Origin: Quisquiliibacterium sp.
GTDB taxonomy: Bacteria; Pseudomonadota; Gammaproteobacteria; Burkholderiales; Burkholderiaceae_E
Length of the DNA stretch: 14,619 nucleotides
Reading direction: 5' to 3'
Assembly: GCA_030830765.1 (NCBI GenBank)
Contig: JAURMJ010000231.1
Span: forward strand, 1-14,619
The notes below the pieces were generated by a model. That model did not search any database. It had not been told where the DNA came from and worked only from the letters and a program-made list of their open reading frames with translations. Position numbers and translations under genes: made by a program. Below, piece after piece: positions 7,759 to 14,619 of the stretch. How positions within the stretch are numbered: the stretch's first letter is position 1; every line of letters begins with the position of its first letter.

Positions 7759-8592
7759 ATGCCTGATGCATCCCAGAGCGACCATGACCGCACCGTGTTC
7801 TACATTTCGGACGGCACAGGGATCACTGCGGAAACCTTTGGACACTCATTGCTGACGCAATTCGATCGAATCAACCTCAGGCAGGTGCGCCTGCCGTTTA
7901 TCGATACCCTGCAGAAGGCTCACGAAGTCGTGCGCAAGATTGCTGCCGCCAAAGAAGCCGACGGTCATCGGCCAATCGTTTTCAGTACCCTGGTCAATGC
8001 GGAAATCAATGACGTTTTCCGCGGGGTCGATGCGATGTTCCTCGACTTGTTCGCCACGTTTCTGGAGCCGATTGAGACGGAACTCGGCGTCCAGTCAACG
8101 CATACGATGGGTCGTTCCCATACGGCATCGAACACCAAACACTATGATCGTCGGATCGCAGCCATCAATTACTCATTGGCCCACGACGATGGCCAGTCCC
8201 ATGCGGATCTGAGCAATGCAGATGTGATCCTGGTCGGCGTATCGCGCAGCGGCAAGACGCCGACCAGCCTGTACCTTGCGATGCAGCATGGGATCAAGGC
8301 CGCGAACTACCCGTTGATCCCCGAGGATTTCGAACGCGGACGCCTGCCGGACATCCTTTACCAGTACAAGCACAAGCTGTTCGGTCTGTCGATCGCACCC
8401 GAGCGTCTGTCAGAGGTTCGATTCGAACGGCGCCCAAACAGCCGTTACGCCTCGCTTGAGTCCTGTCGTTATGAGGTCGCTGAGGCTGAATCCATGATGC
8501 GTCGAGAAGGCATTCGCTGGCTGTCGTCAACAACAAAATCCATCGAGGAAATTGCCGCAACGATTCTTTCTGAGCTGGACCTGCCGATCTGA
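7759..8592 (+). CDS. ppsR: PEP synthase regulatory protein (bifunctional kinase/pyrophosphorylase, DUF299)
   Basis: The 277-residue protein is of the DUF299 (PSRP) family, usual length. Members inactivate PEP synthase or pyruvate phosphate dikinase by ADP-dependent phosphorylation of a threonine beside the catalytic histidine, and reactivate it by phosphate-dependent removal that releases pyrophosphate. Visible family marks are [13 protein letters not shown] near the N terminus, the central '[19 protein letters not shown]' block, and the P-loop-like [11 protein letters not shown] at about 160-170. The pairing with ppsA fits PEP synthase rather than dikinase as target. The start is well supported: GGAGG at 7749-7753 is five bases before the ATG. 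The gene converges on the RNA methyltransferase; the 43-base gap contains only a poor hairpin (CTCC/GGAG) without a T-run. Confidence 0.96.
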   Translation: MPDASQSDHDRTVFYISDGTGITAETFGHSLLTQFDRINLRQVRLPFIDTLQKAHEVVRKIAAAKEADGHRPIVFSTLVNAEINDVFRGVDAMFLDLFATFLEPIETELGVQSTHTMGRSHTASNTKHYDRRIAAINYSLAHDDGQSHADLSNADVILVGVSRSGKTPTSLYLAMQHGIKAANYPLIPEDFERGRLPDILYQYKHKLFGLSIAPERLSEVRFERRPNSRYASLESCRYEVAEAESMMRREGIRWLSSTTKSIEEIAATILSELDLPI

Positions 8593-8635
8593 GCATGACG
8601 CCAGCTTGGGGCGCTCCCTGAATACTGGAGGGCAA

Positions 8636-9445
8636 TCAACGGATGCGCCGCTGGCGCAGCTGTTCGTACAGGCACAAGGCCGCTGCAACGCCAACGTTTA
8701 ACGACTCGATGGAACGATCCTGAGGGATGAATACCCGTTGATCTGCCGCATCCACAAGTGAAGCATCCAGGCCGGACCCTTCCTGGCCGAACAGCCACAG
8801 ACCCGCCGAACGGAGATCGAGATCCCAGATCGCCGTGGAAGCGTCCAAGGCCGTTGCCCTTGTCTGAACGGCAATGCTCTGGCGGATGTCCTGCCACGAT
8901 ACGGACTCATGGATTTCGAGATGAAAATGAGCCCCCATTCCCGCCCGAAGCACCTTGGGCGACCAGCACCAGACGGTTCCCGGCGCAGTAAAGACGGTGC
9001 GCACCCCGGCGGCAGCGCAGGTTCGAAGGATGGTTCCAATATTGCCTGGATCTTGAATCCGGTCCAGAAAGACAGCGTCCTGATCGATCCGTTCAGGCAA
9101 TTGCGGACGCGGTGTGTCGATCAGCATCGCAATACCGACCCCATGTTCAACCGCGCTGATTGATCTGAAGAGACTGTCCGACAACATCACCGGCAATCGC
9201 GGTAAACGCTCGAGCATCGCCCTGACCTGCGGATGCGCAATCGCTGACTCCGAAACAACCGTGTCCAGCGGCTCAGTTTCTCGATCAAGATAAGCCTCAC
9301 ACAAGTGAACCCCTTCGATCACAGTGACCTGGCGACGCTTGCGCTCACGCGAAGATTCCGCGAGTTGAAGAAGTTCCTTGTAGAACGGATTATCGCGAGA
9401 ACTGATGCGACGTTCGCGCCCTGTTCTGTCTTGACCGGCACTCAT
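8636..9445 (-). CDS. SpoU/TrmH-family RNA 2'-O-methyltransferase
   Basis: This 269-residue protein probably transfers a methyl group from S-adenosylmethionine to a ribose 2'-hydroxyl in rRNA or tRNA. The three motifs of the SpoU (SPOUT, trefoil-knot) family are in order: '[21 protein letters not shown]' with Asn135 and Arg141 (motif 1), [10 protein letters not shown] at about 218-227 (motif 2), and [19 protein letters not shown] at about 239-257 (motif 3). The N-terminal 100 residues (from [13 protein letters not shown], with [12 protein letters not shown]) resemble the substrate-binding domain of RlmB-like members. The target nucleotide cannot be assigned. The ATG overlaps the rnhB stop by four bases (ATGA, 9442-9445), showing translational coupling at the end of the lpx operon. 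Confidence 0.92.
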   Translation of the reverse strand: MSAGQDRTGRERRISSRDNPFYKELLQLAESSRERKRRQVTVIEGVHLCEAYLDRETEPLDTVVSESAIAHPQVRAMLERLPRLPVMLSDSLFRSISAVEHGVGIAMLIDTPRPQLPERIDQDAVFLDRIQDPGNIGTILRTCAAAGVRTVFTAPGTVWCWSPKVLRAGMGAHFHLEIHESVSWQDIRQSIAVQTRATALDASTAIWDLDLRSAGLWLFGQEGSGLDASLVDAADQRVFIPQDRSIESLNVGVAAALCLYEQLRQRRIR

Positions 9446-10092
9446 CGCAGGGTCTGCTCCTGCTCGATCTGACGACGTACCGGAGCGAAACTACGCCGGT
9501 GTTCGGCGCAAGGTCCATGTTCACGCAGTAAGGCCAGATGTTCGGCGGTCGGATACCCTTTGTGAAGATCGAAGCGATAGACCGGAAATCGTTGATGCAG
9601 GGCGTACAAATCGGCATCCCGAGCTGTCTTGGCAAGGATCGACGCTGCCGAAATTGCAGGGTCCAGCGCATCGCCCTTGACTAAGGTCTCAACGCTGCAA
9701 GACAGTCTTGGCGCCCTGTTGCCGTCGATCCGCGCCAACTGCGGCTGCGGATCGAGTGCTTCGACTGCACGACTCATAGCCAGCATCGTTGCTTGCAGGA
9801 TATTCAGGGCGTCGATTTCCTGCACGGATGCACTGGCAATTGCCCATGCAATCGCCCTTTCACGAATCAGGATAGCAAGTGCATCACGCTTTGACTCACT
9901 GAGTTTCTTGGAGTCTCGTAGACCTGCGATCGGATTGGAGGGGTCCAGAATTACCGCGGCAGCAAAAACCGGCCCGGCCAGCGGACCGCGTCCTGCCTCG
10001 TCAACACCGCAGACCAGCGCGTCTGCCCTCGCCCACGGTATCACCAGTTGTGCGTCTTCAGCGCGCATTGCTTCTTCGAGTTTTGATGACAT
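9442..10092 (-). CDS. rnhB: Ribonuclease HII
   Basis: RNase HII cuts the RNA strand of RNA-DNA hybrids and starts removal of single ribonucleotides from DNA. With the start used here the protein has 216 residues. The catalytic DEDD set is visible: Asp31 and Glu32 in [12 protein letters not shown], Asp123 in RIDGNRAP and Asp141 in [17 protein letters not shown]. The reading frame stays open back to 10239, but that would lie deep inside lpxB. I chose 10092 because AGAGGT (plus-strand complement at 10101-10106) lies eight bases upstream; this overlaps lpxB by 35 bases. A later ATG at 10068 (overlap 11 bases, 208 residues) is a real alternative with a weaker ribosome site. Sitting between lpxB and the methyltransferase gene is its usual betaproteobacterial place. 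Confidence 0.94.
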   Translation of the reverse strand: MSSKLEEAMRAEDAQLVIPWARADALVCGVDEAGRGPLAGPVFAAAVILDPSNPIAGLRDSKKLSESKRDALAILIRERAIAWAIASASVQEIDALNILQATMLAMSRAVEALDPQPQLARIDGNRAPRLSCSVETLVKGDALDPAISAASILAKTARDADLYALHQRFPVYRFDLHKGYPTAEHLALLREHGPCAEHRRSFAPVRRQIEQEQTLR

Positions 10093-11257
10093 CGACAATG
10101 ACCTCTGCCGCACGTGAGGCGCAGTCACGGCGCAGCTCATGATGAATCGATTCAAAACGGGCTGCAATCTTTGTACGCAGGTTGGCGTCATCCAATTGAT
10201 CAAGCAATGCCTGTCCAAGGCTTTCCGGCCTGGCCGCATCCTGAATGAATTCCGGCACGATCGTTTCCCCGGCCAGGATATTGGGCAGTCCGACCCACGG
10301 CAGATAACCTTTGTTCTTCATGAGCCGATAACTCAACCCGGCCATCCTGTAGGCAACCACCATGGGCCGCCGGAACAAGGCCGTCTCCAGGGTCGCAGTT
10401 CCACTGGCCACGAGTACCGTATCAGCTGCCGCCAGACAATCGTGTGAACGTCCCTGAACCAACGTGAGACGGACATCGAAGCGGTCACGCATCCGTGCCA
10501 GGCGTTCGCGCAGCAGCTCGAAGAGGCGCTGACCGGCCGCTGGGAGCACAAACTGCAGATCACCACGCTGTCTCTGCATCCAGAGAGCAGTCTGCAAAAA
10601 GAGCTCAGCCATGTAACGGATTTCCGCCGGCCTTGAACCGGGCAGCAGCGCAACGGTTGCACGATCGCGGTCAAGGCCAAGCCCCGCGCGTGCCGCGCCC
10701 TGGTCGACCTCAGATGGAATCACATCGGCCAGCGGGTGTCCGACGTATGTTGCCGGGATCCCCGCATTGCGGTAGATCGCCGGTTCAAACGGAAAAACAA
10801 GCAACATATGGTCAACGGCAGCGCGAATCTTCTCAATCCGCTCGGCACGCCAGGCCCAGATTGACGGACTGATGAAGTGCACAACCGGCACACCCTGCTC
10901 GCGGAGCCTGGCTTCAAGATTCAGATTGAAATCTGGGGCGTCTACACCGACGAAGACATCCGGGCGCCACGCGGTGACGCGCTGCGCCAACTGTCGGCGC
11001 AAGCGCAGCAATCGCGGCAATGCAGCCAGGACTTCGGCATAACCGCGAACGGACAGCTCGTCGATTGACCACCAGCAGTCGAAACCCTGGGACGCCATTG
11101 CAGGACCGCCGATCCCGGCAGCCCTGCATGAAGACCGTGCTGCCAGCCCCTGCAGAACGGCAGCGGCGAGCAGATCACCCGACGTCTCGCCGGCTGCCAT
11201 GGCAACACGGTCAGTGCCCTCGGCGTCTGGCACGGTTAGACTGGGTCGCGGTGACAT
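10058..11257 (-). CDS. lpxB: Lipid-A-disaccharide synthase
   Basis: LpxB joins UDP-2,3-diacylglucosamine with lipid X (2,3-diacylglucosamine 1-phosphate) to form the beta-1,6 lipid A disaccharide at the inner membrane. The sequence fits this GT-B type glycosyltransferase (GT19): [14 protein letters not shown] near the N terminus, '[17 protein letters not shown]', '[18 protein letters not shown]', [21 protein letters not shown], and the late '[20 protein letters not shown]' block. The ATG at 11257 gives 399 residues. An in-frame TTG at 11269 would add four residues, but I see no better ribosome site for it. The gene follows lpxA by 20 bases and overlaps rnhB. The neighbours lpxA and lpxD supply earlier steps of the same pathway; lpxC and lpxH are not in the window. 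Confidence 0.97.
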   Translation of the reverse strand: MSPRPSLTVPDAEGTDRVAMAAGETSGDLLAAAVLQGLAARSSCRAAGIGGPAMASQGFDCWWSIDELSVRGYAEVLAALPRLLRLRRQLAQRVTAWRPDVFVGVDAPDFNLNLEARLREQGVPVVHFISPSIWAWRAERIEKIRAAVDHMLLVFPFEPAIYRNAGIPATYVGHPLADVIPSEVDQGAARAGLGLDRDRATVALLPGSRPAEIRYMAELFLQTALWMQRQRGDLQFVLPAAGQRLFELLRERLARMRDRFDVRLTLVQGRSHDCLAAADTVLVASGTATLETALFRRPMVVAYRMAGLSYRLMKNKGYLPWVGLPNILAGETIVPEFIQDAARPESLGQALLDQLDDANLRTKIAARFESIHHELRRDCASRAAEVIVDVIKTRRSNAR

Positions 11258-11277
11258 TGCTCCGAGCAAAGGGTTTC

Positions 11278-12066
11278 TCAGCGAACGATGCCGCGAGTGA
11301 CAGTTCTCAGGAACCCGGACAGTACCGAAAGATGAGAGTAGACATCGCCCGCTTGTTGGGCCTCTTGCTGGAGCCGGTTACGCGCCTCTTCCAGGGTGAG
11401 ACCGCTCTTGTAAAGAGTCTTGTAAGCACGGCGGATGGCATTGATTGCTTCGCTGGAGAACCCACGCCGGCGCAACCCCTCGCTGTTAATTCCGTGAGCC
11501 TGTGCCGAATTTCCAGACGCCATCACAAACGGCGGAATGTCATGCAAGACAACACTGCCAACCCCAGTCATTGCATGTGCGCCAATTTTGCAGAACTGAT
11601 GAACGCCGGTGAAGCCACCGAGAATCACCCAATCGCCAACTTCGACATGTCCAGCAAGATTCGTGCTGTTCGCAAAAATCGCGTGATTGCCGACAACGCA
11701 GTCGTGGGCCACATGCACATAGGCCATGATCCAGTTATCGTTCCCGATGCTTGTAACGCCGCGGTCTTGAACAGTTCCGCGATTAAGCGTCACAAATTCC
11801 CGGATCGTGTTGTCATCGCCGATCTCAAGCCGCGTTGGCTCATCGCGATATTTCTTATCCTGCGGGGCGGCACCAATCGAGGCGAATTGGAAGAAATGAT
11901 TGCGTCGACCGATCGAAGTATGGCCTTCCACCACACAATGCGCACCGATCCGACTCCCCTCGTCGATCGAAACATCGGGACCAATGATCGCGTAAGGTCC
12001 TATCTGGACATCGTCCGCGAGTTGAGCACGAGGATCAACAATCGCGCTGGGATGAATCACGGCCAT
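11278..12066 (-). CDS. lpxA: UDP-N-acetylglucosamine O-acyltransferase
   Basis: LpxA moves a 3-hydroxyacyl chain from acyl carrier protein to the 3-OH of UDP-GlcNAc, the first step of lipid A synthesis. The start at 12066 gives 262 residues, the same as E. coli, and has GGGAG about eight bases upstream; a longer open frame to 12141 would run into fabZ. The N-terminal half is a left-handed beta helix of hexapeptide repeats (IHPSAIVDPRA, VQIGPYAIIGP, IGDDNTIREFVTL and others). The catalytic histidine is His121 in HVAHDCVVGNHA (His125 in E. coli), followed by GGFTGVHQFCKIGAHAM. The C-terminal helical part starts near GINSEGLRRRGFS. Residue 169, which sets acyl length by analogy with E. coli Gly173, is Val (see findings). 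Confidence 0.97.
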   Translation of the reverse strand: MAVIHPSAIVDPRAQLADDVQIGPYAIIGPDVSIDEGSRIGAHCVVEGHTSIGRRNHFFQFASIGAAPQDKKYRDEPTRLEIGDDNTIREFVTLNRGTVQDRGVTSIGNDNWIMAYVHVAHDCVVGNHAIFANSTNLAGHVEVGDWVILGGFTGVHQFCKIGAHAMTGVGSVVLHDIPPFVMASGNSAQAHGINSEGLRRRGFSSEAINAIRRAYKTLYKSGLTLEEARNRLQQEAQQAGDVYSHLSVLSGFLRTVTRGIVR

Positions 12067-12088
12067 CAGATCACTCCCAACTTGTGGC

Positions 12089-12595
12089 TCAGTCGAGACT
12101 CGCACCAGTATTCGCTGCAGCCCCTGAATCGCCAGCAACACCAGCAGCTGGTTCGATCTGCCTGAGCGTGCACATCAGGTCTGCCTCTGCAGCGACCTGA
12201 CCATCTACGGTTGCACGCCCGGAGTACTTCCAGATTGAACGCGCGACCCGAGTAATTTCAACCTCGAGCCGCAACTGGTCGCCTGGACCGACTGGACGTT
12301 TGAAACGCGCATTGTCGATCCCGACAAAGTAGTAGACCGATTGATCGTCTGAAACTCGCCCCATCGTCTGAAATGAAAGGATTCCAGCGGCTTGTGCCAA
12401 CGCTTCGATCTGCAGCACCCCCGGCATGACTGGAAGGTGCGGAAAATGCCCGACAAAGAACGGCTCGTTGATGGTCACGTTCTTGATCGCAACAATGCGT
12501 TTGCCTTTTTCCAGTTCAACGACGCGGTCCACGAGCAGAAATGGATAGCGATGTGGCAAGTGTTCGAGTATTTCCCGTATGTCCAGTACCGTCAT
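12089..12595 (-). CDS. fabZ: 3-hydroxyacyl-[acyl-carrier-protein] dehydratase FabZ
   Basis: FabZ removes water from 3-hydroxyacyl-ACP in fatty acid elongation and so competes with LpxA and LpxD for the same 3-hydroxyacyl-ACP, which explains its place between their genes. The 168-residue hot-dog-fold protein has [13 protein letters not shown] at about 13-25 and the catalytic pair His50 ([13 protein letters not shown]) and Glu64 (QIEALAQ). The core ends near CTLRQIEP; beyond it is a tail of about 20 residues rich in Ala and Gly ([18 protein letters not shown]) that makes it longer than E. coli FabZ (151 residues). The ATG is three bases downstream of the lpxD stop, and lpxA follows after 22 bases, so all three are surely co-transcribed. 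Confidence 0.97.
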   Translation of the reverse strand: MTVLDIREILEHLPHRYPFLLVDRVVELEKGKRIVAIKNVTINEPFFVGHFPHLPVMPGVLQIEALAQAAGILSFQTMGRVSDDQSVYYFVGIDNARFKRPVGPGDQLRLEVEITRVARSIWKYSGRATVDGQVAAEADLMCTLRQIEPAAGVAGDSGAAANTGASLD

Positions 12596-12598
12596 TGA

Positions 12599-13693
12599 TC
12601 ACTCTCCAGAGTCCGGCTCGTCCGGCCCCAAATTGCTTCCCGTTTCCGCATTGCGCATCGCCTGTTCGAGCGCACGAACCCGATCACGCAACCCCGGGAG
12701 TTGGCGAACCGTCGCAGCGGCGCGCTCCCATCCGGCATTTGGCATCATCGGAAAAACACCTGTGTAAAAACCTGGTTTACGAATTGAACGCGTCACCAGA
12801 CTCATCGCTGACACCACGACATCGTCGCAGATCTGAAGATGTCCGAGAATCCCGGCCCCGCCGCCGATCATGCAACGACTACCGATGACCGCACTTCCCG
12901 CAACCCCGACACAACCTGCCAGTGCGCTGTGTTTGCCGATTCGGACGTTGTGGGCAATCTGAATCAGATTATCAAGCTTGCATCCGTCATCAATCTCAGT
13001 ATCGTCAAGCGCACCGCGATCGATTGTGCAATTTGCGCCGATCTCCACGTCGTTGCCAATTCTCACCGCCCCTAATTGCGGAATCTTTTCCCAGTGTCCC
13101 TGGTCCTGGGCAAAGCCGAACCCGTCAGAACCGATCACGGTTCCTGAATGGACGATACAACGTTCCCCTAATGTGCAATCGTCGAGAACCCGGACAGCTG
13201 GATGCAACCTTGTCCCCGCACCAATCTGCGCGCCATCGCCAATGAAGCACTGGGCTTCGATCATGACGTCATCACCGATGATGGCATCCGCACTGACTAC
13301 CGCATGCGCACCAACAAAGACCCGTGCGCCGAGTTTTGCTTCCGAGGAGACCGTGGCCGTGGGATGAATTCCGACACGGTTGCTTCGCTGCGATGCCCGG
13401 GCTTCAAACCAACGCGCAATCCGCGCAAAATGTGCATACGGGTTCTCAACGACAATTGCCCCCACCCCGGGGGGCAATGCGTCCAGCAAGTCCCTGCTGA
13501 CAACGACGGCCCCTGCCTGCGTCCGTGTCGCGGCTGAGCGATGGCGAGCAGCCGACAGAAAACTCAGGTCATCGGCCTGTGCCGACGCAAGCGAGGCCAA
13601 GCGTCTTATTCTGACTGGCTGCCTGCCAGCCAGTTCGCCTCCGAAAAGCGCGACCAGTTCAGCCAGGTCAATCTCGTTGGCAAGGCGGCGCAT
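12599..13693 (-). CDS. lpxD: UDP-3-O-(3-hydroxyacyl)glucosamine N-acyltransferase
   Basis: LpxD adds the second 3-hydroxyacyl chain, on the 2-amino group, in lipid A synthesis. The protein has 364 residues from this start. An N-terminal uridine-binding domain (about 1-100, with DDLSFLSAARHR and a FARIARWFE helix) is followed by a beta helix of hexapeptide repeats (IHPTATVSSEAKLG onward). The catalytic His is in NLIQIAHNVRIGKHS, about residue 248 (His239 in E. coli). A C-terminal helix (LPGLRDRVRALEQAMRNAE) fits the family's three-helix trimer bundle, and the last 15 residues are acidic. Two ATG codons lie in tandem (13696 and 13693); the second has the better spacing to AGGT. The gene follows skp by about 30 bases. 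Confidence 0.97.
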   Translation of the reverse strand: MRRLANEIDLAELVALFGGELAGRQPVRIRRLASLASAQADDLSFLSAARHRSAATRTQAGAVVVSRDLLDALPPGVGAIVVENPYAHFARIARWFEARASQRSNRVGIHPTATVSSEAKLGARVFVGAHAVVSADAIIGDDVMIEAQCFIGDGAQIGAGTRLHPAVRVLDDCTLGERCIVHSGTVIGSDGFGFAQDQGHWEKIPQLGAVRIGNDVEIGANCTIDRGALDDTEIDDGCKLDNLIQIAHNVRIGKHSALAGCVGVAGSAVIGSRCMIGGGAGILGHLQICDDVVVSAMSLVTRSIRKPGFYTGVFPMMPNAGWERAAATVRQLPGLRDRVRALEQAMRNAETGSNLGPDEPDSGE

Positions 13694-13725
13694 CATGACC
13701 TGGTTTGAGTCGGGAATCAGCCGGA

Positions 13726-14232
13726 CTACTTAGACGGACTGAGCGCGCGCAAAACCTTTTCGGTGATGTTGACTCCGGGACTGGCATAGACCGCTTCCTG
13801 GAGGACAAAATCATACTTTTCACGCTCGGCAATCTGCCTGATCACTTGATTGGCCATCTCGACGACCTTGGCAAGTTCTTCGTTGCGACGTTGATTCAGA
13901 TCTTCACGGAATTCGCGCTGCTTACGTTTGAAATCCTTGTCGAGTTCAGCCAACTCCCGCTGACGGCGTCCGCGCTCTGAATCGCTCATGACAGAGGCAT
14001 CCCGATCAAGCTGTTCGCTCAGTAACTTGAGTCGCGCTGCCAAATCCTGCAACTCCTTTTCACGGCGACTGAATTCGGCCTCAAGTTTCTGCTGTGCGAC
14101 TTTCGCCGGAGCAGCCTCGCGCAGAATTCTCTCCGTGTTGACATAACCAATTTTCGCCCCGGTCTGAGCCATAGCCATGACGGGCGAAGTAACGAGCAAG
14201 CAAAAAACGATCAGGTTGCTAAGAAACTTCAT
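13726..14232 (-). CDS. skp: Periplasmic chaperone Skp/OmpH
   Basis: Skp holds unfolded outer membrane proteins in the periplasm on their way to the BAM complex. The 168-residue protein starts with a signal peptide (MKFLSNLIVFCLLVTSPVMA, likely cut at AMA before Gln), then KIGYVNTERILREA, the typical first strand and helix of OmpH proteins. The middle (about 50-130) is a long heptad-like charged helical region with many Glu, Arg, Lys and Gln residues, the tentacle coiled coil that grips clients. It ends with 'EKYDFVLQEAVYASPGVNITEKVL', which belongs to the trimerisation body. An open frame continues to 14277, but the signal peptide fixes the start at 14232. The ribosome site is weak (GGAT). 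It lies between bamA and lpxD, the standard order. Confidence 0.95.
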   Translation of the reverse strand: MKFLSNLIVFCLLVTSPVMAMAQTGAKIGYVNTERILREAAPAKVAQQKLEAEFSRREKELQDLAARLKLLSEQLDRDASVMSDSERGRRQRELAELDKDFKRKQREFREDLNQRRNEELAKVVEMANQVIRQIAEREKYDFVLQEAVYASPGVNITEKVLRALSPSK

Positions 14233-14283
14233 CGAATCACATCCGTTGGGCAGGGGCGCATACAGGCTGGCTGTCATGCAACA

Positions 14284-14619
14284 TCAGAATCCAGTTCCGA
14301 TCTGAAACTGCACACGCTGCAGTCGATCACTCGCCTCGGAATTCAACGGGAAACCAAGGCTCAGCTTCAAAGGACCGATCGGCGAGGCCCAATTCACCCC
14401 CAAACCGGTCGAGTAGCGCAGATCACTCAGGCTGAAAGTGTTCGTGGTGTAAACGTTACCCGCGTCAAGGAAGACAAACGTGCGAATGCTGCGGTCACTG
14501 CCAGTGCCGGGGAGCGGGAAAATCAACTCGGCGCTGCCCAGAATTTTTGTATCGCCACCAATCGCAATATTATCGACCGGGTCACGAGGTCCCAGAGATG
14601 ACTGGTAGTAACCACGAAC
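14284..14619 (-). CDS. bamA: Outer membrane assembly factor BamA, C-terminal part (cut by window edge)
   Basis: The minus-strand frame is open from the window edge to the TGA at 14284, giving the last 111 residues of a longer protein. It begins exactly with VRGYYQSSLGPRD, the conserved VRG(F/Y) motif of loop L6 in BamA and other Omp85 proteins. It continues as barrel strands (ILGSAELIFPLP, IRTFVFLDAGNVY, LRYSTGLGVNWASPIGPL, KLSLGFPLN) and ends in VQFQIGTGF, with the C-terminal aromatic residue of an outer membrane beta barrel. BamA inserts beta-barrel proteins into the outer membrane. An ATG at 14526 is internal and not the start. The stop is 51 bases from skp. The POTRA domains and most of the barrel lie beyond the window. 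Confidence 0.96.
   Translation of the reverse strand, partial: VRGYYQSSLGPRDPVDNIAIGGDTKILGSAELIFPLPGTGSDRSIRTFVFLDAGNVYTTNTFSLSDLRYSTGLGVNWASPIGPLKLSLGFPLNSEASDRLQRVQFQIGTGF

Noticed and set aside
7358..7766. Small open frames in the ppsA-ppsR spacer
   Set aside because: They overlap the ends of ppsA or ppsR, have no ribosome sites and give Arg/Pro-rich translations typical of non-coding frames.
8593..8635. Terminator between ppsR and the RNA methyltransferase gene
   Set aside because: Only a 4-base stem (CTCC/GGAG) with no T-run is present, too weak to call.
11020..12165. 381-residue open frame on the plus strand across lpxB and lpxA
   Set aside because: It crosses two well-supported minus-strand genes and their junction, with no ribosome site and no protein-like pattern.

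Overview
This window is a stretch of conserved core chromosome from a Gram-negative bacterium, most likely a betaproteobacterium of the Burkholderiales type. That placement is an inference from gene order (bamA-skp-lpxD-fabZ-lpxA-lpxB-rnhB-rRNA/tRNA methyltransferase beside a divergent ppsR/ppsA pair, plus ratA-rnfH beside smpB), from a DUF4124 protein, and from the moderately high GC content. I see no tRNA, rRNA, insertion sequence, prophage gene or CRISPR array, and no sign of recent gene transfer.

Left part (1-3632): a secreted DUF4124 protein on the plus strand converges on ratA-rnfH (minus strand). A 209-base divergent promoter region separates ratA from smpB (plus strand, trans-translation). 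smpB converges on an NfeD-like/SPFH membrane protein pair read on the minus strand.

Middle part (3633-8592): a lone periplasmic substrate-binding protein of the branched-chain amino acid type ends at two tandem hairpins, the second a strong bidirectional terminator shared with the convergent ppsA. ppsA (PEP synthase) and ppsR (its regulatory kinase/pyrophosphorylase) are divergent across a 363-base spacer rich in inverted repeats. PpsR is expected to act on the threonine next to the catalytic histidine of PpsA, and that threonine is present.

Right part (8593-14619): a compact minus-strand envelope operon, read right to left as bamA (3' part only), skp/ompH, lpxD, fabZ, lpxA, lpxB, rnhB and a SpoU/TrmH-family RNA methyltransferase. 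It joins outer membrane protein assembly, the first steps of lipid A synthesis and one fatty acid synthesis step. Spacings are short and the last genes overlap, so they are probably co-transcribed.

I did not find an undescribed system. The observations most worth checking are a bulky residue at the acyl-chain ruler position of LpxA, the inverted-repeat cluster between ppsA and ppsR, and the palindromic pair of -10 hexamers with an SD-less smpB leader.
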